Assembly: GCA_947245485.1 (NCBI GenBank)
Contig: CAMXOH010000004.1
Coordinates: 1-44,587, forward strand
DNA from: an uncultured Clostridia bacterium
Lineage (GTDB): Bacteria > Bacillota > Clostridia > Christensenellales > Borkfalkiaceae
Direction: 5' to 3'
DNA length: 44,587 nt
Positions within the stretch are counted from its first letter, which is position 1, and the number at the start of each line of letters is the position of its first letter. The translations under genes were made by a program, and so were the position numbers. Shown one piece after another: positions 19,531 to 27,213 of the stretch. Below the pieces are notes generated by a model. It had not been told where the DNA came from and did not search any database. It was given only the letters and a program-made list of their open reading frames with translations.

Positions 19531-22500
19531 TTAATATTCGTCGTCGTATTCGTCATAATCGTCGTATTCATCGTAATCGTCGTATTCGTCATAACCGTCG
19601 TCGTAATATTCATCGTCGTCGTAATAATACGTTGCGTTGCGCCTTCTGATTGCTATTACTATAACGAGTACGAGGAAGAGCAATACCACAAACGAAATTA
19701 CCGCGATTGTAATTATCAGCGTTAAGCTGAGTCCTTTCTTCTCAGGCGATACGTATTTGACTATATACGTATTGTTCGTGATTTCGTTTCTTACTTCTTC
19801 GTAGTTTTCAATACTCTTATTGAACTCTTCTTCGTTCTTTTCGGTGTACTTGACTTCGTATTCCTTGCCCTCTTCGGGGTTTGTTACTTCCTCCTTGGTT
19901 ACAGGGTCATAATAATGAATATCAAAGAAATCGTCGATATCGACTTCTTCACCGTCTTTGTTAACCGCGTGGGGTTTGCCGTCTTCGCCTATGCTCAAAG
20001 TCAGATGCGCTTTCTTGATTTCGAAATGAAGAGTATAGGTGTCGCCCTCGAATCCGTTCCAGCTGTCCTTCGAAGGATTCTTTATCTTGAACGTAAGCGT
20101 GTACTTGCCTACCGCTTTCTGCGTGAGGTGTTCTTCGCCTTCGAGAATGGATACAAACTGTTTGAGCATATCCCAGTTGCTTATGACGAAAGTAATTCCT
20201 CTGCCCGTAAACTCCCTTTCCAGGAAAGTGAGCGTGGGAAGCGCGAGTTTCTGCGGTTCGTCGGGGTTGATTACAGGCGCTTTCACCTCGAAAGGAAGCG
20301 AAATCGATTCCGTGCCGCCGCCTACCCAGGTTGCGCTTACTCCGTCCTTGAAAGTGATAACCAGGGTGTATTTGCCTACCGCCGTTACTTTTATAACGCC
20401 GTCTTCAATGGTTACGTTTGCGTTATCGCAAGAAATTTCGAGATAGTTCTTGTAAATCGTATCCCACGCCGAGAGCTTGAATTCGAGTTCTCCGCCCGTG
20501 TAAGTCTGTTCGCCCGCAACGAAAGAAGGTTTTTCGAGCTCGACGTCAATTCCCGCGCCGGGAGTAATTACAACGGTAAACGTGTATTCTTTGCTGAGGT
20601 CTGCAAAAGTATAATCCAAACCGCTCTTTATTCTTGCAACGATTGTATACGAGCCTACGTTGGTAGCCGTTATCGTTCCGCCGGAAATGGTCACGCCGGA
20701 GTTACTGCAAACAAGTTCTATATAACGGTTGTAGTAGCTTTCCCAGTTGTTTACGTTGAACTGTAACGCTTCGCCGGTGTATTCAGCAGTAACTTTATCG
20801 AGCGTGGGATTGAGTATGACGTTCGATTTGTTGTTGGGGTCTACGATTTCAAGCTGTAACTCGTACTCGCTGTCGTCGTTGCTGACTTTCCAATAACCGG
20901 AAACTTCTCCGCCCGTTTTGAACGTGAATTTAATTGTATAAATACCCGCCGTCACAAATTCGAGTTCGATATTTTTGCCGAGACTCGTACCTGCGTAGAA
21001 TACTTCGTAATCGAGGTACTCGTTGAGAACCATCCAGTTAGTAATCTTGAATTCGATTGGCGAACCCGTATAATCCGTGCTGTACTGGTTGAATACGGGA
21101 TATTCGAGCGCAACCCTCGTGGGTCTTGTAACTGTAAATTTGAGATAAATCGTATCTCTGTTTCCGTCGGTGCCTATCCAGTAAGCATCCGCTTCCCTTT
21201 TAAAACTCAACGCTATAAAGTAATCGCCTATTTCGGTAGCGTAAGCCTCGCCCCTGGTATTGTCGAAATCTTCGCCGTCGGAAATATAGAGGTAATTCTC
21301 ATACTGCTGATACCAACGCTCGATGAAGAAACTGAGCTTATCGCCCGTGTATTCCTGTCTGCCTTCGTTTTCGAATACGGGTTTTTCAAGCTGAACCGAC
21401 GCGGGTCCCGGCGTGAACTTGTATGAAACGAATTTAATTTTATCGAGCGCGCCGTCCGCCATTTCAAATGAAATATTCTTGGAATATTTTTCCGAAACCT
21501 GCGGCTGTGCGTAGAAGGTCACTCCGTCCGTTGTCTTGATATAGTCGAGTTTAACTATACCGCCGTTTTCGTTGGTGTATATGGTTTCGATGATGTCCGA
21601 AATGTATACGCCTCTGACTCTTGCCGCGGGAACCGTACCGTTGGTATCCCATACGACGGAAAGAACCTGCTTATCAACCGTTATGTCGATACGCGCGAAG
21701 AATATATTTGTCTCGACGCCGTCGATTTCCATTATCTGCGAGAAGTCGATAGTATATGCGCCCGCGTGATAACCGAAGTATTTGCCGCCGAAATTTTCGC
21801 CTTCGGGGTCGTTGCCGAAATATTGGCTTCCGTCGTAATTCTTGGTAATATTGTTTTCCGTATCTTTGAACGTAATATCGATATGGAAATAGAACAGCTC
21901 GTCTTCGGGCATATTGCACAGCTCTAAAAGGTTGTGCGGCTTATCGTCGAATTGCGTCCAGTTGTCGTTATAGAAAGGACGCGTAAGTTCTCTTTCCTCG
22001 ATTTCCCAGAATACGAAAGACGATATTGTGGACGGGAAGTTTGCAACCGCGTTATGGTTTGCGTCGCCCGCATAACCGGAGAACGTAAATCTCGTATGAT
22101 AGGTATCTATTGCCGAATACGAATTGCCCTCGGTTTCCGTGCCGCTTGTCGACGTCTGCGGAGTCGTAAAATATTTTACGCCCGATTTGAGATACTCGGG
22201 AAGATTAATCAGTCCTACGGTATACTTGTATTCGCGGCTGGAATCGCCGTCCGCGACTCTGGTATATACGAACGACTCCTCGTCGAAATCGAACTCGTGT
22301 TCGTTTCCGTCCTCGTCTATATAACCCCATTTCACGTTATCGAAACTTATATCCGCTTTTGCGATTTCCCAACTTACCGTAAGAGGGAATTCGGGGTCGT
22401 TATAGTTGTCGGACCAGGTGTAGTTAACGGATATCTGATAGCTGCCCGCCGTAACGCCCGTTAAACCGCGTATATCCGAAATATTGATTATGCTTGCGTA

Positions 22501-25500
22501 ATCGGCTTCGCCCGCAAGCGAGAACTTGTGTTCCGTACCGTCGTACTCGAAAGATAATTTAGCTTCTTCTCCCGTGTTGGCGTCAATCCACTTACCCTGC
22601 TGTTTATCGAAGTAAGCCTCGATTGCCGTTACAACCGTAGTCGTGCCGACAACCTTTGTATGCGTGTAAGTCCAACGCAGTCCCGAAATATCCAAATCCG
22701 CTTTGGTTATTTCAAAGTAGAGTTCGGTAGCGCTTCCGTCCGCAAGGTATCCGCCTTCGAACGTAACCGAAACGGACGCGCAGTAAGAACCCACGTTTAC
22801 GGGAGCGGTTGTGCCGAGACTCGTACCCTTCACTCCGCCGACTACCGTAAAGTATTCAACGGTGAAACTGCTTATTTTAACGGTTGCGGAATCGATTACG
22901 GGTTTAACGTTGAAAGCATTGCCGGTGTAAGTGAATTCCGCATTGTTGTCGCAAGCCTCATCGTTCACTTCGAAGCTGAGAACTACCGGTTCTTTGCCCG
23001 ATTCGACGTCGAATTCCTGCGGTTCGTTATCTATAAGGGTATAATTGTTTGCAAATTCGGGTTTCAAAGTTGCCGAAACTCGGTACGTTTCCGTAACGGT
23101 TTCCGCAGTCAGCGAAGTGCAAGGCACCCAGTCGCTGCCGACTTTATGCTCGTACGAATAAGTTACGTAGCCGTGCCCGACTTGAAGGGTAGGAATAAAG
23201 GTAACGTTTGCGGACGAGCTGTCTGTAGTCCACACAACTATGATTTCCTGAGGAGAAATCGCCCAGTTACAGGTAAACTCGAACTCGCCTGTGAACGAGT
23301 CCTCATCGGATTCTGCGGGTACGGCATAATTGACGTCCGAAATACTGAACGTTACGGAAGTGGTGTAACTGCCCGCGTCTATTCCGTTGCCGTTGGTTGT
23401 ATATTTTTCAACTGTAAGTCCGGGATATTTTGCAAGCGATTCCGCCGTTATTCCGACGCTTTTCTGATTGCCGTTATAGGTGAACGGATTGCCGTCGTAA
23501 TCCCATTTAAGTTCGGAAAGGTCAAGCGTTTTCTTTTTGATTTTGAAATATATCGAATATGTTTCGTCGTTGAACGAAACGTTTTTATTGTATGCGGAAA
23601 TTACAACGGTTACGCAGTAAAGTCCCGCGTTTTTAACCGCTTTGTCGCCCGTGTACGTTGCTTTAAGGTTTTCCTGCGTGAATCTCGTTTCGCTCCACAC
23701 CATCGAGAACTTGTAAATCTCGCCCGTATTTTCCACTTCGAGAGCGGTTTCGGGAGTATTGTGGGTATTGTACGCGCCCGCGCTTACGGGACTGCCGTTG
23801 CCCATAACGTACTGCCAGTTTGCCCTTGCCGCGCCGAATTCGGCAACCGCCTGGTAAACCCTGAACTTCTTCGAAGCGAAGTTGTTCTTCATATAGTAGT
23901 TACTGCCGATTTGTCCCTGAACCAAAGCGAACAGGTTGTAGGAGTCAACGGGAACGCCCGCTGGAATTTCGTACTTTCCCGTGCCCGCATTGTAATTTAC
24001 GTTTATCTGACTGCTGTTCTGCGTGCCCTGATAGTAAACGCGGAACGCTACCTCTGTATTTTCGTATGCGCCGAGTACGTTAAGAGAGAACGAAACCGCG
24101 GTACTCGTATCCCAACTCGAAGGCAGTCCCTCGAAAGAAACGGTAACTTCCGCACGCCCGACGTCAAGTTCGAGCAATACGTCTTCTGTATCTTTATTGT
24201 TCTCGGTACTCGTCGCCCACTGCGTATTTGTGGGGTCCGGTAGCGACGCCTTGAAAATATACGAACCGACCGATTCCACTACAAACGTATGAATATCGTT
24301 GACGACGCCTAAATCCTGTACTTTATCTCTTGCATTGGTATCGGAAGACAGGACGGACGAAACCTCTATCTTTACATATTTGGAAGCGTTGGCTATCTGA
24401 ATATATTGCGCGCCCCTATACGTAAGCGACAGTGTCTTACTGTCCCTGTCCCCCTCTGCGAAATACGGCACTTCGATATTCTTTTCCTTGACGGTAAAGA
24501 CTTGGGAACGTTTCGAACCGCTCGCTATTTCATAGTTATAGTTATATAAATTGTCGTTTAAGATACATGCCGTAGCGTAGTATTCGCCCTTTAAATCGGG
24601 GAAATCGGGACTGTCGTGTAAGCCGGAACCGTTATAGTAACTGTACAGCATACCGAGTTCGGGTTTTAACCCCGCCTGAATATCTCTGTCGAGAATCTGA
24701 CTCTCGTCTACAAACTTAACCGACTTAGGTTGATTGTAGTTTAATATATCGTACTCCCACACTACGTCGAGCTGTATTTTCTTTATGGTGAATTTAGTCG
24801 CTTTCCATCGCGTAGTATTCGGTTCGCCGAGAAAATTCAGGTTGGCGTTTAACAGCTCTACAACCATATAGTATTGCCCCGAGTCCAACGGCGCAACGGG
24901 AATATTGAATTCCGTCTGATTATCCTCTTCGTAAACGTAGAAAGATACAACCATAGTACCGTCGTCTCTCCACCAGCCTTCGAGCTGTGAAGGGTCAACG
25001 GTAGTTCCGCCCGTCGAAGAAATCACCTGTCCTTCGCCGTTGTACGTAGTAACGATTTCATCGGGAAGATTGATGGGCGCAATGGTTTTCTTTGCCGCTT
25101 TGCTGAGGTTGAGGTGTATAGCGGGACGGATACCGCATCTTTCGCTTGCGTCCGCAGTGGTAATAGTACCGTCCCTGTCGGTAGCAAACATAGTATACGT
25201 GCTGTAACTATTCGAACCCCTCGATACGTTGGTACAAGCCGTACGCAACCACGATTTGATGTTATTTCCCCTCTGCTCGTTGTCGAGACGCCAAATGCCG
25301 TCGAGGTATCCCTGGTTGTTACCGTCGAGATTGCCCGTTCCGACTTCGGAAAGACTGGGAAGCCATACTTTGTCGTTCTTCCATACGTCGTAATTTTCTT
25401 TGTCTCTCGCGCTTGCCGTATCGCCCTGCGAATAATCGAAATATCCGGGTTGATAGTAGTTTATAGAAGAGGGCGTGCCGTACGCTTCGTTTGGCCAGCT

Positions 25501-26319
25501 GTAAGTATTGATATTTACTTGGGCAGAAGTAGACGCGTCATAGAACGTGCCGTTCGCGTCAATGAGGTTCATTGCGCTTTCGTTCTTCTGCCACGCTATA
25601 TCGGAAGGCGTAACCAAATCGTCGGTGAGATAACCTGCAACGCCGTCAACCGTTGTTATAAAATCTTTGAATTTGAATTCTTTCGAAGATTTGGGTTCGG
25701 TAGGGTCGGCAAGACTCTGCAAAGAATTAAGGCTTGTATTGTAAACCGCATATTTACCGAGGTTGCCGAGCGTTACGGAACGCATATGGCTTGTTCCGTA
25801 TGAGTTTGTAGGCGCATTGCAACCCGTTGCCGTTACATATGAACCCGCATGGGAGAACTGATAAATTTCCTGCGCGGAAGTAGAACCGTTCGTGGACACC
25901 GTTTCCGCAAGGTACAGCGTCAGTACCGCGTCGCCCGAATTGGAGCGCGAAAGATAAACGGGTATCCATACAAGAGGTTTGTACGAACTCTGGGTAGAAG
26001 CACGGTATCTGCCGTATTCGACTGTTATTTCTCTGTTTGAAATCGAAGTTCCCGCCGTACCGGCGTCTTTTGCGCGTTGAATAAGGTCGTTTATATTTTT
26101 GTTACTGCCGAGTATTCTTGCCGCAAGACTGTCCAACGAACTTTCGTCATAACAGTACTTATTGAAATCGTACAGCGCCGAAACCGCCGTCGTGCTTGAC
26201 GAAGCCGCTTTTGCCGAACCTCCGAAAAGTGAATATCCGAACATAAGACAGCTTAAAAGCACTGCGCATAGCGCAATCAAAAATAAATTTTTAGTTGCCT
26301 TCAATTTGTAAATTTTCAT
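19531..26319 (-). CDS. Pair A surface protein: DUF6273-like head, Ig-like modules, membrane anchor, Tyr/Asp/Glu tail
   Basis: A 2262-residue type I membrane protein. Residues 1-39 are the signal peptide (cleavage near AKA). Residues about 80-410 are the head, ending in WLRTAC...FATDRDG...CGIRPAIHLNL, the pattern of DUF6273. From about 415 to 2090 run MBG/YDG-like beta-sandwich modules (GQYYMVVEL, AGSYTTSVTF, YTGNAF, YTGGELEFKL). Several match the giant protein in the same order. Residues 2100-2190 are charged, 2196-2224 a membrane helix, then RRR and a 35-residue tail with 12 Tyr and 19 Asp/Glu. There is no LPXTG signal. The head and stalk lie outside, the tail inside. The ATG follows GGAG and a consensus promoter about 110 bp upstream; the partner gene starts 13 bp after the stop. 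The ligand is unknown. The tail suits binding to the basic region of the partner, or modification on Tyr; both are inference. Confidence 0.92.
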   Translation of the reverse strand: MKIYKLKATKNLFLIALCAVLLSCLMFGYSLFGGSAKAASSSTTAVSALYDFNKYCYDESSLDSLAARILGSNKNINDLIQRAKDAGTAGTSISNREITVEYGRYRASTQSSYKPLVWIPVYLSRSNSGDAVLTLYLAETVSTNGSTSAQEIYQFSHAGSYVTATGCNAPTNSYGTSHMRSVTLGNLGKYAVYNTSLNSLQSLADPTEPKSSKEFKFKDFITTVDGVAGYLTDDLVTPSDIAWQKNESAMNLIDANGTFYDASTSAQVNINTYSWPNEAYGTPSSINYYQPGYFDYSQGDTASARDKENYDVWKNDKVWLPSLSEVGTGNLDGNNQGYLDGIWRLDNEQRGNNIKSWLRTACTNVSRGSNSYSTYTMFATDRDGTITTADASERCGIRPAIHLNLSKAAKKTIAPINLPDEIVTTYNGEGQVISSTGGTTVDPSQLEGWWRDDGTMVVSFYVYEEDNQTEFNIPVAPLDSGQYYMVVELLNANLNFLGEPNTTRWKATKFTIKKIQLDVVWEYDILNYNQPKSVKFVDESQILDRDIQAGLKPELGMLYSYYNGSGLHDSPDFPDLKGEYYATACILNDNLYNYNYEIASGSKRSQVFTVKEKNIEVPYFAEGDRDSKTLSLTYRGAQYIQIANASKYVKIEVSSVLSSDTNARDKVQDLGVVNDIHTFVVESVGSYIFKASLPDPTNTQWATSTENNKDTEDVLLELDVGRAEVTVSFEGLPSSWDTSTAVSFSLNVLGAYENTEVAFRVYYQGTQNSSQINVNYNAGTGKYEIPAGVPVDSYNLFALVQGQIGSNYYMKNNFASKKFRVYQAVAEFGAARANWQYVMGNGSPVSAGAYNTHNTPETALEVENTGEIYKFSMVWSETRFTQENLKATYTGDKAVKNAGLYCVTVVISAYNKNVSFNDETYSIYFKIKKKTLDLSELKWDYDGNPFTYNGNQKSVGITAESLAKYPGLTVEKYTTNGNGIDAGSYTTSVTFSISDVNYAVPAESDEDSFTGEFEFTCNWAISPQEIIVVWTTDSSSANVTFIPTLQVGHGYVTYSYEHKVGSDWVPCTSLTAETVTETYRVSATLKPEFANNYTLIDNEPQEFDVESGKEPVVLSFEVNDEACDNNAEFTYTGNAFNVKPVIDSATVKISSFTVEYFTVVGGVKGTSLGTTAPVNVGSYCASVSVTFEGGYLADGSATELYFEITKADLDISGLRWTYTHTKVVGTTTVVTAIEAYFDKQQGKWIDANTGEEAKLSFEYDGTEHKFSLAGEADYASIINISDIRGLTGVTAGSYQISVNYTWSDNYNDPEFPLTVSWEIAKADISFDNVKWGYIDEDGNEHEFDFDEESFVYTRVADGDSSREYKYTVGLINLPEYLKSGVKYFTTPQTSTSGTETEGNSYSAIDTYHTRFTFSGYAGDANHNAVANFPSTISSFVFWEIEERELTRPFYNDNWTQFDDKPHNLLELCNMPEDELFYFHIDITFKDTENNITKNYDGSQYFGNDPEGENFGGKYFGYHAGAYTIDFSQIMEIDGVETNIFFARIDITVDKQVLSVVWDTNGTVPAARVRGVYISDIIETIYTNENGGIVKLDYIKTTDGVTFYAQPQVSEKYSKNISFEMADGALDKIKFVSYKFTPGPASVQLEKPVFENEGRQEYTGDKLSFFIERWYQQYENYLYISDGEDFDNTRGEAYATEIGDYFIALSFKREADAYWIGTDGNRDTIYLKFTVTRPTRVALEYPVFNQYSTDYTGSPIEFKITNWMVLNEYLDYEVFYAGTSLGKNIELEFVTAGIYTIKFTFKTGGEVSGYWKVSNDDSEYELQLEIVDPNNKSNVILNPTLDKVTAEYTGEALQFNVNNWESYYNRYIELVCSNSGVTISGGTITATNVGSYTIVARIKSGLDYTFADLSKEYTFTVVITPGAGIDVELEKPSFVAGEQTYTGGELEFKLSAWDTIYKNYLEISCDNANVTIEDGVIKVTAVGKYTLVITFKDGVSATWVGGGTESISLPFEVKAPVINPDEPQKLALPTLTFLEREFTGRGITFVISNWDMLKQFVSILEGEEHLTQKAVGKYTLTFKIKNPSKDSWNGFEGDTYTLHFEIKKAHLTLSIGEDGKPHAVNKDGEEVDIDDFFDIHYYDPVTKEEVTNPEEGKEYEVKYTEKNEEEFNKSIENYEEVRNEITNNTYIVKYVSPEKKGLSLTLIITIAVISFVVLLFLVLVIVIAIRRRNATYYYDDDEYYDDGYDEYDDYDEYDDYDEYDDEY
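19534..19605 (-). repeat. 18-bp coding repeat for the DEYDDY tail
   Basis: The tail of the pair A surface protein is encoded by an 18-bp unit (Asp-Glu-Tyr-Asp-Asp-Tyr) repeated about three times after a looser Tyr/Asp run. Only GAC/GAT, GAA/GAG and TAC/TAT codons are used, so unit gain or loss changes tail length in frame. Confidence 0.8.
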
Positions 26320-26332
26320 TATATTTCTCCAA

Positions 26333-26388
26333 AACCGTGCGGTACGCGAAGATTAAGTAAAAAAATTAAATAATATTTCCGTACGGTT
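26333..26388 (-). promoter_or_regulatory. Inverted repeat in the leader of the pair A operon
   Basis: AACCGTGCGG at 26333-26342 and CCGTACGGTT at 26379-26388 can pair in 9 of 10 positions across an AT-rich loop. The stem ends a few bases before the ribosome site of the gene at 26319. It could be a leader hairpin that affects translation or stability, or an operator; neither is shown. Confidence 0.4.
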
Positions 26389-26431
26389 AAAAAAGGGCAT
26401 AATAAGACACTATCCCTATTTTGGTTATATT

Positions 26432-26460
26432 ATTATAGCATTTAGAATTTATATTTTCAA
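26432..26460 (-). promoter_or_regulatory. Sigma-A promoter of the pair A operon
   Basis: TTGAAA (26455-26460 on the minus strand) and TATAAT (26432-26437) with a 17-bp spacer, and an AT-rich region upstream. Transcription should start near 26425, giving a leader of about 105 bases. Confidence 0.8.
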
Positions 26461-26670
26461 GCCTTTTTGACAAAATTTTTATATTAGTATTAATATGTCC
26501 CCATTACCACAATATATTGTGTTTTGCCTGATTTTTGCGCCCGAAAGTTCGTTGAAATTAAGTTTTTTTGTAGTTTTTGTTCTTTTGCAAAGGTAAAATT
26601 TCACATAACGCCAAAAATTGGCACTTGTAAACCGTACCGAAAACAGCGTGTGTGACAATAAAAAGGCAAT
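26461..26670. other. AT-rich intergenic stretch with two small palindromes
   Basis: No gene is supported here. A perfect 14-bp palindrome CACAATATATTGTG lies at 26508-26521, about 48 bp upstream of the pair A -35 box. A GCCAA-AAA-TTGGC inverted repeat lies at 26610-26622. Either might bind a dimeric regulator. In AT-rich DNA the first could also be chance. Confidence 0.35.
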
Positions 26671-26703
26671 TAAAAACCGAACCCTTTTACGAGTTCGGTT
26701 TTA
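26671..26703 (-). terminator. Rho-independent terminator after the pair B operon
   Basis: A 10-bp stem AAAACCGAAC / GTTCGGTTTT with a 10-base loop starts 7 bases past the stop at 26710. It runs into TTTTTA on the minus strand. Confidence 0.85.
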
Positions 26704-26709
26704 TGTTTT

Positions 26710-27210
26710 TTACTTATTTTCGGCGTCTTTTGCGCTCTCGGGCGCTTGCGCCGCCTTTGAAGGATTTACTGGCGCCGCGGGGCGTCTTACCGCGGGACGG
26801 GGCGCGTTCTGCGCTGCCGCCGCGTTGGGTGTTTTCGCCGCGCCCGCCGCTTTGGGTGCGGGTTGGGGTTTTGCCGCCGCTTTGGGCGCCGATGACGCCG
26901 ACGGAGTATCGCCGCCGTCCGCAAGCTCGTCGATGAGTTTTTCAGCCGCCGCTACCTCGCGGAGTTTTGCCATAAGGCTATCCATAACCTCAACGTTGCC
27001 CTTGTTGTTCATAATTTCCATTGTAAGCTCTGCTTCGCGTCTGCCGAGCAAGGCTTTCGCATAGGAAACGTCCTCGATAGCAACGTCTTTTTTAACGGGT
27101 CTGAGCGCGATAAAGAGAATTAACGCGAATAATCCCGTAACTACAATCATGACCACGAGCAGACCGATAAACCAGCCGTATGCGGGTGATAATAATAACG
27201 CGTTTGACAT
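26710..27210 (-). CDS. Pair B partner: small membrane protein with coiled coil and Ala/Pro-rich tail
   Basis: A 166-residue protein. Residues 12-36 are one membrane helix after the uncharged start ALLLSPAYGWF. RPVKK follows, which predicts a cytoplasmic C terminus. Residues 45-97 are an amphipathic helix or coiled coil (RREAELTMEIMNNKGNVEV) and 98-166 a disordered Ala/Pro/Lys tail. The first about 95 residues are clearly homologous to the 292-residue partner at 32796-33674 (shared AYGWF-GLL, AL-P-K, LL--R--ELT-E--NNK). I know of no family name. The ATG lies 3 bp after the stop of the surface gene. Its ribosome site AGGAGG is inside that gene, coding for the two Arg near the tail's end, so translation is almost certainly coupled. 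It probably pairs with the surface protein's cytoplasmic tail (inference). Confidence 0.9.
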   Translation of the reverse strand: MSNALLLSPAYGWFIGLLVVMIVVTGLFALILFIALRPVKKDVAIEDVSYAKALLGRREAELTMEIMNNKGNVEVMDSLMAKLREVAAAEKLIDELADGGDTPSASSAPKAAAKPQPAPKAAGAAKTPNAAAAQNAPRPAVRRPAAPVNPSKAAQAPESAKDAENK

Positions 27211-27213
27211 ATA

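Noticed and set aside
22660-24243. A 527-codon plus-strand frame, and similar long frames at 9475-10986 and 3649-4890
   Set aside because: They are codon-aligned shadows of the repeat proteins, which rarely use TTA, CTA and TCA codons. They have no ribosome sites, promoters or recognisable domains.
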